From: Streptomyces sp. R21
Lineage (GTDB): Bacteria; Actinomycetota; Actinomycetes; Streptomycetales; Streptomycetaceae
Direction of reading: 5' to 3'
NCBI RefSeq assembly: GCF_041051975.1
Contig: NZ_CP163435.1
Location: forward strand, 9,144,501 to 9,208,500
Length of the DNA: 64,000 nt
Shown: one piece after another, positions 9,328-17,548 of the stretch
How positions within the stretch are numbered: the first letter of the stretch is position 1
How the letters are laid out: every line of letters starts with the position of its first letter
Notes under the pieces: model-generated
Told to the model about the DNA's origin: nothing
What the model saw: only the letters and a program-made list of their open reading frames with translations
The model's database searches: none
Position numbers and translations under genes: made by a program

Positions 9328-10497
9328 CTAGCGGTCGGTGGTCAGTCCGAGGGCCAGCAACTGGTTGCGGGCCCAGGTGAGTTCGGCGGCGAGACCGGTG
9401 GCCAGGGCGGCCGGCCCCGCGGGGCGCAGGCTCTGCGGAAGGACGTTCCAGGTGTACGTCTCGACCTCGATGTGGTCGCACAGTGCCGTGGGCCCGCCGA
9501 GCAGCGCGCGCAGGGTGTCGGAGAGCACCGGGACCGTCGTGCGCAGCGGAGCCTCGGCCGCGGCGTGCAGCGGAGAGTGGAAGTGGATGCGCCAGGGCGA
9601 GTCGGCGGGCAGTCGGCCCGTGAGGGCCTCGGGCAGGTCGTCGACGCCGAGCACCGTGCCGTCCACTGCGCGCGTGCGGGTCTGGTGCAGGAAGCGCGGC
9701 TCGGCGAACCGCTCCAGGGCCGCCCGTGTCGCGGGCTCCGTCGGGTGGTCGGCCTGGAGGGCGGCCGACGCCTGCACCTTGACCACCGGCAGCCCGGCCG
9801 CGGCCAGCCGTGCCAGCGCCGTACCCGGCTCCTCGAACTGCACGGCGAGATGGCAGGTGTCCAGGCAGATGCCGAGCCACTCCGGATCGAGGCCGCCGAA
9901 CTCCCGTGCCGCCTGCACGGTGTCCTCCACCACGCACCCCGGCTCCGGCTCGAACGCCACCCGGATCCGGCGCCCGGTGTCGCGGTGCAGTTCGGCGAGT
10001 CCGGCGGCGAGCCGGTCCAGGGCGCGCCGGGCCCGCTCCGCACGGTCGGCGGGCCAGGGGGTGCGCCAGGCGAGCGGCAGCGTCGACACCGAACCCCGTA
10101 CGGCGTCGTCCGGCAGCAGGCCGGCGAGGACACGGGCGCAGGCCAGGGTGTAGCGCAGCCGCTCCTCGTCAGCCCAGTCCGGCAGATAGACGTCCTTCTT
10201 GACGACCTCGCGGTGGAAGCCCTCGTAGGGGAAGGCGTTGAGGGTGACGGTCTCCAGGCCGCGCAGGGCCAGTTCGTGGCGCAGTTCGGCGACGGCGGAC
10301 GGGCGCGCGGCGAGTTCGGCGACCACGTCACGGGCCAGCCACAGCCCGATGCCCAGCAGATCGGCGCCGAGTTCCCGGCGCACCGGCTCGGCGTGGTCGG
10401 CGAGTTGGGCCAGCACGCCGTCGAGGCTCTCGGCGGCGTGCACATTGCTGCAGTAGGCGAGATGAACGGTCGTGCCGTCCGTGTGGAGGAGGCGCAT
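9328..10497 (-). CDS. eboE: Metabolite traffic protein EboE (TIM-barrel)
   Basis: EboE-type xylose-isomerase-like TIM barrel, 389 residues. Diagnostic stretches: HLAYCSNVHAAES at the N-terminus, TLNAFPYEGFH followed by VYLPDW, the metal-ligand FEPEPGC, CLDTCHLAVQFE, and RIHFHSPLH. EboE is required with the other ebo proteins for moving precursors across the inner membrane in the scytonemin system of cyanobacteria (established for that system); its chemistry is unproven. The ATG at 10497 lies about 10 bases after the eboB stop, and eboF follows by about 40 bases. Confidence 0.88.
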   Translation of the reverse strand: MRLLHTDGTTVHLAYCSNVHAAESLDGVLAQLADHAEPVRRELGADLLGIGLWLARDVVAELAARPSAVAELRHELALRGLETVTLNAFPYEGFHREVVKKDVYLPDWADEERLRYTLACARVLAGLLPDDAVRGSVSTLPLAWRTPWPADRAERARRALDRLAAGLAELHRDTGRRIRVAFEPEPGCVVEDTVQAAREFGGLDPEWLGICLDTCHLAVQFEEPGTALARLAAAGLPVVKVQASAALQADHPTEPATRAALERFAEPRFLHQTRTRAVDGTVLGVDDLPEALTGRLPADSPWRIHFHSPLHAAAEAPLRTTVPVLSDTLRALLGGPTALCDHIEVETYTWNVLPQSLRPAGPAALATGLAAELTWARNQLLALGLTTDR

Positions 10498-10506
10498 GAC
10501 GGATCG

Positions 10507-11361
10507 TCACTCTCCGCCGCGGCGGATGGAGTTGCCCTCGAAGAGTGCCGCGTCGTCGGGCTTGGGCTCGTCCAGGTCCAGCCGTCCGCTCTGCGCGTAG
10601 AAGGCGACCGGATTGCGCCATACGACCTGGTCGACCTCGTCCTCGGTGAACCCGTCGGCGAGCATCGCGTCGGCGGTGCTGCGGGTCTTGAGCGGGTCGC
10701 TGCGGCCCCAGTCCGCGGCCGAGTTGACGAGGACGCGCTCGGTGCCGTGCTCGCGCAGGATCCGCACCATCCGGTCCTCGCTCATCTTGGTCCTGGGATA
10801 GACGGAGAAACCCAGCCAGCTGCCGCTTTCCTTGACCAGGCCGACGGTCAGCTCGTTGAGATGGTCGACGAGGACATGCTCGGGTGGGATGCCCGACTCG
10901 CGGACCACGGCCAGCGTGCGGCGGGTGCCGGCCGCCTTGTCGCGGTGCGGGGTGTGTACGAGCACGGGCAGCTCGTGCTCGACGGCCAATTCCAGCTGAC
11001 GGGCGAGGACTTCGTCCTCCTCCTTCGTCATCGAGTCGTAGCCGATCTCACCGACCGCGACGACACGGTCCTTGGCGAGATAGCGCGGCAGTTCGTCCAA
11101 AACGGGAAGGCAGCGCGGATCGTTCGCCTCCTTCGGGTTCAGCGCGATCGTGCAGAAATGCTGGATGCCGAACTGGGCGGCACGGAAGGGCTCCCAGCCC
11201 AGCAGCGCGTCGAAGTAGTCCGTGAACGAGCCGACCGTGGTGCGCGGCTGGCCCAGCCAGAAGGCGGGTTCGACGACGGCACGGACGCCGGAGGCGTACA
11301 TGGCCTCGTAGTCGTCGGTGGTGCGGGAGGTCATGTGGATGTGTGGGTCGAAGATGCGCAT
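10507..11361 (-). CDS. eboB: EboB, TatD-family metal-dependent hydrolase
   Basis: TatD-like amidohydrolase-fold protein of 284 residues. Metal ligands expected of the family are in place: DPHIHM (residues 5-10), VGEIGYDS (Glu), LVHTPH (His), LVDHLNE, and the terminal Asp in NSAADWG. The ATG at 11361 shares its A with the eboA stop (TGATG), indicating coupled translation; frame extending further upstream lies inside eboA and is discarded. In ebo clusters this hydrolase-like protein is always next to EboA; whether it hydrolyses anything is unknown. Confidence 0.9.
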   Translation of the reverse strand: MRIFDPHIHMTSRTTDDYEAMYASGVRAVVEPAFWLGQPRTTVGSFTDYFDALLGWEPFRAAQFGIQHFCTIALNPKEANDPRCLPVLDELPRYLAKDRVVAVGEIGYDSMTKEEDEVLARQLELAVEHELPVLVHTPHRDKAAGTRRTLAVVRESGIPPEHVLVDHLNELTVGLVKESGSWLGFSVYPRTKMSEDRMVRILREHGTERVLVNSAADWGRSDPLKTRSTADAMLADGFTEDEVDQVVWRNPVAFYAQSGRLDLDEPKPDDAALFEGNSIRRGGE

Positions 11362-12011
11362 CACGCGGCTCCCTCGGGTATGGGCGGTGCGGGGAAGGCC
11401 CGGATCAGGGGCTCGATGTCGGAGGGGACGGGCTGGCCGGCGGCGGTCCGCTCGCGGGCGAAGTCGGCGAGCATGCGGGCGAGTTCGCCGTCCGCGCGTT
11501 CGGGGAGCCCGCTGATCCGGTCGAGCGGGATCTCGCAGAACACGCACTTCAGCACGGCCTGCCGGAAGGCGTCCACCTTCAGGTGCCGGGTCGCGTAGGA
11601 GCCGAGCGCGGCCTCCACGAGCGTGGTGTCGTTGGTGCGCAGCGCCTCGTGGACGAGGGGCAGCGCGAGGTCGCCGAAGGAGGGATCGTTGTCTTCCAGG
11701 AGCGGCAGGGCGCGCAGGACGGCCCGCTGCTCGGAGGGGTCGCCGCGCCGGTACAACTCTGCCGTGGTGGTGGCGAGTTCGTCCCCGCACTGCGGCAGTG
11801 CGAGCAGCAGAGCCGCGCGCACTGCGTCGGCGGTGGGGCGCCCGCACCGGCGGGCGGCGGCGGGGAAGAGGACCTGGATGGTGTCGGGGTCGGCGGCGAT
11901 ACGGGCGGTGGCCGTGGCGAGCCAGTCCTGGGCGTCGGGCGACAGCAGTGTGTCGAGAGTGAGGGGTGGGTCAGAGGTGGCGGCGGAGAGGCCATGGTGC
12001 TGAGAGGTCAT
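11361..12011 (-). CDS. eboA: EboA domain protein
   Basis: EboA-type all-helical protein of 216 residues with no known enzymatic activity. The recognisable core is RAVLRALPLLED followed by ALPLVHEALRTNDTTLVEAA and the conserved VLKCVFCEIPLDRI. Met1 at 12011 is preceded by GGAGG at good spacing. Its stop overlaps the start of eboB by one base. EboA is the family-defining member of the cluster and is thought to act with EboB and EboC; its role here is inferred from that partnership only. Confidence 0.9.
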   Translation of the reverse strand: MTSQHHGLSAATSDPPLTLDTLLSPDAQDWLATATARIAADPDTIQVLFPAAARRCGRPTADAVRAALLLALPQCGDELATTTAELYRRGDPSEQRAVLRALPLLEDNDPSFGDLALPLVHEALRTNDTTLVEAALGSYATRHLKVDAFRQAVLKCVFCEIPLDRISGLPERADGELARMLADFARERTAAGQPVPSDIEPLIRAFPAPPIPEGAA

Positions 12012-12037
12012 GGAGTGCCTCCGATTGCTGGGCTGGT

Positions 12038-12985
12038 TCAGGCAGCCGTGGGCAGTGATGCGCGTAGAAAATCCAGGGAGCGACGGGCGATCTGCGGTGC
12101 CTGCAGCGAGCCGCCCTGGATCTCGACGGAGACCAGACCGCGGTGGCCGAGCGCGGTGAGCTCTGCGAGGAGAGGCGGGAAGTCGATCTCTCCCGCACCG
12201 AATTCGAGGTGCTGGTGAATGCCGCGCCGCATGTCCTCGATCTGCACGTTCACCAGGTATGGCGCGGCCCGCCGCAGGCAGTCGAGCACCGGGGCGTCCT
12301 CCACGCAGTGCGCGTGGCCGATGTCGAGGGTGATGCCGAACAGGTCGTGTCCGCCGAGCCGTTCACGCAGCTCCAGGCAGCGGTCGACGGTGTCGAGGAA
12401 CATGTACGGTTCCGGCTCGAAGCCCAGTGTGATGCCGTACGCCTCCGCTGTCTCCAGGACGGCCTCGCAACCGGCCGTCAGCCGTTTCCAGGCGTCCTCC
12501 TCCGGCAGTCCGTCGGGGCCGGGACCGCTGCACACATGGACGGTCGGTGAGCCGAGGTCGGCGGCGATCCGAACCGCGCGGCGCAGCAGGTCCGTTCGGC
12601 GCTCCGCACCGGAGTCCGACATCAGGTTGGGGACGTGCTGGCGCCAGGGGTCGAGGAGGTAGGGAGCGCCCGTCTCGACGGTCGCGGACAGGCCGAGGGT
12701 GTCGAGCAGACGGGCGAGGTGTGTCACCCGGCGCGGCAGGTCGTCGGCGTACGGGTCGAGGTGGCCGTGGTCGAGGGTGAGTGCGACGCCGTCGTAGCCG
12801 AGGTCGGCCAGGACGCGAAGCACGTCCTCCAGACGGTGGTTGGTGAATCCGTTGGTGCCGTACCCGAGCCGGAGCGGGGTGGTGCCGCGGCGGGCGAGGC
12901 CGGTCGTCCCTTCGGTGCCGTGATCGTCGGCGAAGTGGTTGTTCCGGTAGCCGTTCATGGAGGAGAACCCCGTCTGGTCGTTCAC
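12038..12985 (-). CDS. Sugar phosphate isomerase/epimerase family protein
   Basis: AP-endonuclease-2-type TIM barrel of 315 residues, the fold of xylose isomerase and inosose dehydratase. Metal-site signatures: VETGAPYLLDPW, PTVHVCSGP, GFEPEPYMF with the ligand Glu, LDIGHAHCVED, QIEDMRRGIHQHLEFGAGEIDF, and VSVEIQGG. The first 38 residues are an unusual Asn/His/Gly-rich leader before the barrel begins. The GTG at 12985 overlaps the prenyltransferase stop as GTGA, so the two are co-translated. Actinobacterial ebo-like clusters as I remember them carry this extra barrel and often an inositol-phosphate synthase; the latter is absent here. Substrate unknown. Confidence 0.88.
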   Translation of the reverse strand: MNDQTGFSSMNGYRNNHFADDHGTEGTTGLARRGTTPLRLGYGTNGFTNHRLEDVLRVLADLGYDGVALTLDHGHLDPYADDLPRRVTHLARLLDTLGLSATVETGAPYLLDPWRQHVPNLMSDSGAERRTDLLRRAVRIAADLGSPTVHVCSGPGPDGLPEEDAWKRLTAGCEAVLETAEAYGITLGFEPEPYMFLDTVDRCLELRERLGGHDLFGITLDIGHAHCVEDAPVLDCLRRAAPYLVNVQIEDMRRGIHQHLEFGAGEIDFPPLLAELTALGHRGLVSVEIQGGSLQAPQIARRSLDFLRASLPTAA

Positions 12986-13884
12986 GTGGGAGACACCCGT
13001 CTCGCGAGCCGGCGGGCCAGTGGATGAGCGGCCGCGAGGGCGGCGGCGGCCCTCGGCGCGCCGGCGGCCGCGGTGAGCGACGCCTGAAGCGGCATCAGGC
13101 CCAGAATGCCCGCGCCCACGGCTCGTTGGACGTTCGCCGCGGACGGCTCCCGTACGGCCCGGGCCTGTGCGGACCCGTACGCCGCGAAGTAGCCGCCTGC
13201 GCCGACCACTGCTGCGACGCGAGCCGCGCGGTCGCCGTCACGGGCCGTGGCGGCCGCGCCCAGCCCCGCCAGCGCGCTTCCGGCGAGGGACAGGGCGGGT
13301 ACGGATGCCGGGGCACCGGTCGTCTCGTGGCGGCTCAGGAATGTGACCGTATAGGTGTGCAGACCGACCACGAGGGCGGCGGGAAGGGCGGGAGCAGTCG
13401 CCCGGGCCCCGGCCAGTACGTCGAGGAAGCGCGTGCCGGCCATCGCGGCGGGCCCGGCGGGGGTGTTCTTCAGCCCCAGGTCGTATGCCCAGACGAGACC
13501 GGCCAGCGGCAGTGCCGTACCGAGACCGCGTCGGCCTCCCGCGACGGCGGCGAGTCCGATTCCCGCCGCGGTCAGGGCGGAGGCGGCGGCGAACGCAGTA
13601 CGCCGCGGGACACGTCCGGAGGGGATCGGGCGGCCCGGGCGCTCCACGGCGTCCAGGGTCGCGTCGGCGTAGTCGTTGAGTGCCATGCCGGCCCAGTAGA
13701 GGCAGACGGAGGAAGTCATCGTGCCCAGCGTGCGCGGGCCGAGCGGACGACCGCTCGCGACGGCACCGGCGAGGACATCGCCGGGAACGCTGAGAGCTGC
13801 GGGTGCGCGGACCAGTTCGGCCAGGTCCGCAAGGCGGTGTCGCCACCGGCGGTTGTCGCGGCGGTGGCTTTTGTGGGGGGCCAT
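12982..13884 (-). CDS. eboC: EboC, UbiA-like membrane prenyltransferase
   Basis: Integral membrane protein of 300 residues in the UbiA superfamily, first gene of the operon. The first Asp-rich motif reads NDYADATLD and is followed by ERPGRPIPSGRV, the conserved block that binds Mg-prenyl diphosphate. Several Ala/Gly/Leu-rich membrane segments follow. The second Asp motif is poorly conserved, reading GTRFLDVLAGA, so normal prenyl transfer is not certain. In Streptomyces annotation such proteins are often called SCO3242-type prenyltransferases (from memory). No clear ribosome site precedes the ATG at 13884; a dyad 11-35 bases upstream may be the operator. Confidence 0.87.
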   Translation of the reverse strand: MAPHKSHRRDNRRWRHRLADLAELVRAPAALSVPGDVLAGAVASGRPLGPRTLGTMTSSVCLYWAGMALNDYADATLDAVERPGRPIPSGRVPRRTAFAAASALTAAGIGLAAVAGGRRGLGTALPLAGLVWAYDLGLKNTPAGPAAMAGTRFLDVLAGARATAPALPAALVVGLHTYTVTFLSRHETTGAPASVPALSLAGSALAGLGAAATARDGDRAARVAAVVGAGGYFAAYGSAQARAVREPSAANVQRAVGAGILGLMPLQASLTAAAGAPRAAAALAAAHPLARRLARRVSPT

Positions 13885-13894
13885 GCCGTGACGC

Positions 13895-13919
13895 TACATG
13901 ATGCTTTAACCTTCATGTA
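13895..13919. promoter_or_regulatory. Inverted repeat upstream of the ebo operon, candidate operator
   Basis: TACATGA at 13895-13901 and its exact complement TCATGTA at 13913-13919 are separated by 11 bases. The stretch is unusually AT-rich for this genome and lies 11-35 bases before the ATG of eboC, where a promoter or operator is expected. The remaining gap to the divergent glycosyltransferase gene (to 14128) shows nothing else I can name. No regulator gene is adjacent, so the binding protein is unknown. Confidence 0.45.
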
Positions 13920-14128
13920 TTGATGTGATCAAGGAAATTGCGATGCAGGCGCGGGCGTTCACCTTGTGTTCATGCAGGTGTAGACGTGTATTGGTGAACG
14001 AGCGTCCTGGACGCTCGACTTGCCATGTGCGCCGGGCCGCCGCTGGTCGAGCGGCAGTACGTCTCCGCGAGGGCCACGAAGCGGTAACGGTGGGCAACTG
14101 TCGGGTAGTTCGCGCCGTCTAGTCCGCC

Positions 14129-15394
14129 ATGAAGGTCTCTTTCCTAATACACAACGCCTACGGGATCGGAGGCACGATCACCACCACGTTCAACCTGGCC
14201 CAGGCACTGGCCGAGCAGCACGACGTGGAGGTCGTCTCCGCGCTGCGGCACCGCGAGGAGCCCACCTTCACCCTGGACCCGAGGGTGTCGCTGCGGCCGC
14301 TGGTGGACCTGCGCCACGAGCGGGAGCATCCGCTGTATCAGCGGCCGGCGCGGGTCTTCCCGGCCGCCGAGTACCGCTACCAGCAGTACAACGAGCTGAC
14401 CGACCAGCGGATCGGCGCATACCTGGAGTCGACCGACGCCGACGTGGTCATCGGTACCCGGCCGGGGCTCAACGTGCACCTCGCTCTCCAGGCTCCGCAG
14501 CACGTCGTACGCATCGGGCAGGAACACCTCACCCTCGACAACCATCCGCCGGCCCTGCGCACCGCACTGCGCCGCGCCTACCGTCGGCTCGACGCGCTCA
14601 CCACGGTCACCGAGGCGGACGCCGCCGCCTACCGGCGCAAGATGCGGCTGCCCGGCGTCCGCGTGGAAGCACTTCCGAACAGTGTTCCCGATCCCGAACT
14701 GCCCGCCGCCGACGGCACCGCGAAGGTGGTCGTCGCAGCCGGCCGGCTGGTCCCGGTGAAGCGCTATGACCTGCTCATCGAGGCGTTCGCCCTGGTCGCG
14801 GCCGAACACCCGGACTGGAAACTGCGCATCTACGGCACGGGCGAGGAGCACGACCGGCTACGGCAGCTCGTGACAGACCTCGCTCTGCACGACAACGTCT
14901 TCCTGATGGGCGCGGCGGCTCCTATGGAGGCGGAGTGGGTCAAGGGCTCGATCGGCGCGGCCGCCTCCAACTTCGAGCCGTTCGGCATGACCATCGTCGA
15001 GGCGATGCGCTGCGGGCTGCCCGTGGTCAGCACCGACTGCCCGTACGGACCCGGCGAGATCATCAAGGACGGGGCCGACGGCCGGCTCGTGCCGGTGGGG
15101 GACCACGGCGCGCTGGGCGCGGCCCTGCTGGAACTCGTCCGCGACGACGAGCGGCGCCGCCGCATGGGCCGCACGGCCGTGGAGAACGCGGGACGGTTCG
15201 CCCCCGGCCCTGTGGTCGCACAGGCCGAGCGTCTGCTCGACGAAGCGATCGCGGCCCGCAGGACCGGCCGTCGCGTCGCACCCTCACGCGGCCGCGTGAA
15301 CCGCGCCCTGATCAGCCAGGGCTTCGCTGTCCGAGACGCCGCCCATGCTGCGGTCGGCAGCGCGCTGCGCACGATGCGACGGGGACGGGGATGA
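14129..15394 (+). CDS. Glycosyltransferase family 4 (GT-B)
   Basis: Retaining GT-B glycosyltransferase of 421 residues. N-terminal acceptor half starts with MKVSFLIHNAYGIGGTITTT, a typical GT4 glycine turn. The donor half carries VVVAAGRLVPVKRYDLLIEA, IYGTGEEHDRL, and the nucleotide-sugar motif EPFGMTIVEAMRCGLPVVS with the ExxxxxxxE pair. No ribosome site is evident before the ATG at 14129, so a leaderless or weakly initiated start is possible. The stop overlaps the next start as ATGA. It probably builds a cell-surface or secreted glycan; substrate not deducible. Confidence 0.92.
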   Translation: MKVSFLIHNAYGIGGTITTTFNLAQALAEQHDVEVVSALRHREEPTFTLDPRVSLRPLVDLRHEREHPLYQRPARVFPAAEYRYQQYNELTDQRIGAYLESTDADVVIGTRPGLNVHLALQAPQHVVRIGQEHLTLDNHPPALRTALRRAYRRLDALTTVTEADAAAYRRKMRLPGVRVEALPNSVPDPELPAADGTAKVVVAAGRLVPVKRYDLLIEAFALVAAEHPDWKLRIYGTGEEHDRLRQLVTDLALHDNVFLMGAAAPMEAEWVKGSIGAAASNFEPFGMTIVEAMRCGLPVVSTDCPYGPGEIIKDGADGRLVPVGDHGALGAALLELVRDDERRRRMGRTAVENAGRFAPGPVVAQAERLLDEAIAARRTGRRVAPSRGRVNRALISQGFAVRDAAHAAVGSALRTMRRGRG

Positions 15395-16452
15395 GCGTGC
15401 GGCGGGATGCGGAGGGTGCGGGGTCGGGGACGGGTGCGCAGCCGGGTGTGAAGAGTGCGGGCACCGGCGTACTGCGTGCAGCAGAGGGGACATCGACGGC
15501 CGTGCGACGCGGCGCGGACGAGGGGGCGATGGGCGTGCGGCCCGGCACTGAAGAGGCGGCGATGGTGGCGCAGCGCAACGGGGAGGGGCCGGTGACGGGC
15601 GGGCAGCCGGGAACGGAAGGGGCGGCGGCGAGCGTGCCGCGCGACGCGCAGCCGCGGGTCGGCTGCTCGGTCGATGCCGACGGACGGATCACCTTTGGTC
15701 TTGAGGTGCCCTCCGCCACCCGGCCGCAGCTCCTGCTGCGGCTGCGCCCCAAGAAGGGACAGCCCGAGAAGACCGTTCACCTCCTCGACCTGGAACCCGC
15801 AGGCGACGATCGCCGACGTGCGGTCCTGGAGCCGACGCCCGTTCTCGCGGAGGGCCGCTGGGACGTGTACCTGATCGGCGAGCCGGGAGCGGAGCGGCAG
15901 CGGCTGCGCCCCGGGCTGCGGGATCTGCGCGCTCTGGTCGACGGGAACCTCCGCGACCGGCCGTCGCCGGTGGCCGTCCGGATCCCGTACGTCACCAAGG
16001 ACGGCCATCTGGCCCTGCGGTCCTGGTTGCGTCCCGCGCACGCGGAAGCCGACGGCATCGTTGGCAGCACCCGGTCGGCGACGACGACGGTCAGGGCCCG
16101 GCTGCACGGCGCCTCGCTCTCCGAAGGAGCTGCCGTACGGCTGCGGTTGCGGGGCGGTGGCGGCGTCGTACGGACCCTCCGGGCGCAGGCGGAGGCCGAC
16201 GGACGGACCTTCTCCTTCACCGTCGACTACGCGGAGCTGGTCACCGGCGGCGGCAGCGGCAACCGTGTCTGGGACGTCTTCGTGCAGCCCGACGCGGAGG
16301 CCCCGCTGGTCCGGGTCGGCCGGCTCCTGGACGACGTGGCGGACCGCAAGGAGATCTTCGTGTACCCGGCGGCCACGGTCGGCGATGCCGTCGTACGCCC
16401 GTACTACACCGTCGACAACGACCTTGCCGTGGAGGTGAGGACGGCCGGCTGA
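15391..16452 (+). CDS. Unknown beta-rich protein with imperfect-repeat N-terminus, coupled to glycosyltransferase
   Basis: Protein of 353 residues, family not recognised; similar genes after GT4 genes in Streptomyces are often labelled 'transferase'. The first 90 residues are low-complexity imperfect repeats of about 10-15 residues around V-R-x-x-A/T-E-x-G-A (VRRDAEGAG, VLRAAEGT, VRRGADEGAMG, VRPGTEEAAM). From residue 90 it reads as beta-sandwich modules: GRITFGLEVPSATRPQLLLR, and a second unit around ATTTVRARLHGASLSEGAAV. No signal peptide or membrane segment. The ATG at 15391 overlaps the upstream stop (ATGA), so the two genes are translated together. Confidence 0.8.
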   Translation: MSVRRDAEGAGSGTGAQPGVKSAGTGVLRAAEGTSTAVRRGADEGAMGVRPGTEEAAMVAQRNGEGPVTGGQPGTEGAAASVPRDAQPRVGCSVDADGRITFGLEVPSATRPQLLLRLRPKKGQPEKTVHLLDLEPAGDDRRRAVLEPTPVLAEGRWDVYLIGEPGAERQRLRPGLRDLRALVDGNLRDRPSPVAVRIPYVTKDGHLALRSWLRPAHAEADGIVGSTRSATTTVRARLHGASLSEGAAVRLRLRGGGGVVRTLRAQAEADGRTFSFTVDYAELVTGGGSGNRVWDVFVQPDAEAPLVRVGRLLDDVADRKEIFVYPAATVGDAVVRPYYTVDNDLAVEVRTAG

Positions 16453-16475
16453 CCCACGCCCGACGGGACGCCGGC

Positions 16476-17381
16476 TCAGCGTGTCCGGTGGGGCGACGAC
16501 GCCTGCCGGTCCGCCTCCGAGCCGGCCGGTTCCGCGCCCGGCGCCTGAGAGCCGGTCCCCTCCGCGTCGGGGGCGTCCGGCTCGGTCCGCCGGGACGACT
16601 CGTCGGCGGGCCCGAACCCGTGCCACAGATGGCGGCCCAGCAACGCGCCGCCGTAGAGCACGAATCCGACGCCGGTCAACCAGGACTCCACCACCAGGAC
16701 GGTGCCCACGGCGCCGTAGCTGAGCGCGTTGGCGGCGACGAGCGGGGTGAACACGAGGGTGGAGAACCACCTCAGGCCGATCAGGCCCAGCATGGTGGCG
16801 ACGGCGCCGGGAAGGAGTTCCCGGGGCCGGATCCGGTGGCCGAGGAGGAGCCGCGGTCCCCACAGGAAGAACAGCACGCCGGCCACCGAGCTGAGCAGGA
16901 TGCGGGCCGTGCCCTCCAGGACCGTCCGCGTCTCCACCTGGAGGTAGAGATAGCCGGTCAGCATGGAGAGCCAGACCGTCTGCCGCCAGATCCGGTGCCA
17001 CGGCTTGCTGGTCAGCTCCCAGATCCTCTCGTAGCCGTTCTGGACGCTCGAGGCGAAGGCCAGGCCGAACGGCGCGAGCAGTGCGCCACTCCAGACGGTC
17101 GTGGTGTCGACCACCTTGCGGGGCGGGCTGATGACATGGGTGACGGCCTGCGCGGAGCGACCCGACAGGCCCATTCCGTCGACGAGCCACAGGGCGAATC
17201 CGCCGTGCCCCAGCGGATCGACCGCCGCCACCACGATCAGCAGCGGTGCCAGGGTGACCAGCGCGAAGGTGGCGAAGCCCATGGAGCGGTGCATCAGCTC
17301 CAGCTCCTTGCCGCGCCGCAGGAGCTCCGCGAGGCCGAGCCGGTCCCATATGCCGTGGGCCCGGTGCTCCGGGCGGTTCAC
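16476..17381 (-). CDS. YihY/virulence factor BrkB family membrane protein
   Basis: Integral inner-membrane protein of 301 residues with about six hydrophobic segments, matching the YihY/BrkB family. Landmarks: FATFALVTLAPLLIVVAAV, LLAPFGLAFASSVQNGYERIW, the family motif LPGAVATMLGLIGLRWF, and NALSYGAVGTVLVVESWL. The C-terminal 50 residues are a disordered acidic/Ser/Pro tail. The GTG at 17381 is preceded by GGAG at six bases; upstream in-frame codons are Arg/Pro-rich and rejected. The biochemical role of the family is not established. Confidence 0.9.
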   Translation of the reverse strand: MNRPEHRAHGIWDRLGLAELLRRGKELELMHRSMGFATFALVTLAPLLIVVAAVDPLGHGGFALWLVDGMGLSGRSAQAVTHVISPPRKVVDTTTVWSGALLAPFGLAFASSVQNGYERIWELTSKPWHRIWRQTVWLSMLTGYLYLQVETRTVLEGTARILLSSVAGVLFFLWGPRLLLGHRIRPRELLPGAVATMLGLIGLRWFSTLVFTPLVAANALSYGAVGTVLVVESWLTGVGFVLYGGALLGRHLWHGFGPADESSRRTEPDAPDAEGTGSQAPGAEPAGSEADRQASSPHRTR

Positions 17382-17466
17382 GGGTGTCTCCGTGCCCGGG
17401 GCAGGCCGAGCGCCGGGCCGACCTCTCGGGCAGGCCCGCCGACGCACGACTTCTCGCTCACGTCGT

Positions 17467-17493
17467 CCGGTTAACCAGGAATGAACCGGTTAA
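17467..17493. promoter_or_regulatory. Direct repeat of CCGGTTAA, two half-overlapping palindromes
   Basis: CCGGTTAA occurs at 17467-17474 and 17486-17493, start-to-start 19 bases (about two helical turns). Each copy sits in a short palindrome: GGTTAACC at 17469-17476 and AACCGGTT at 17484-17491. The element lies about 90-110 bases upstream of the BrkB start and just downstream of the DUF4142 gene. It is a candidate cooperative binding site; no regulator can be named. Confidence 0.35.
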
Positions 17494-17548
17494 TCCCGCA
17501 TCGTCGGAAGGCCTGCCGACCGCGGGCGAGCTGCCCGCCGACGTCCGC

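Noticed and set aside
7708..11598. Plus-strand frame of 1296 codons across the ebo genes
   Set aside because: Antisense shadow; composition is Val/Gly/Arg/Gln-rich without motifs, while all minus-strand genes show families and ribosome sites.
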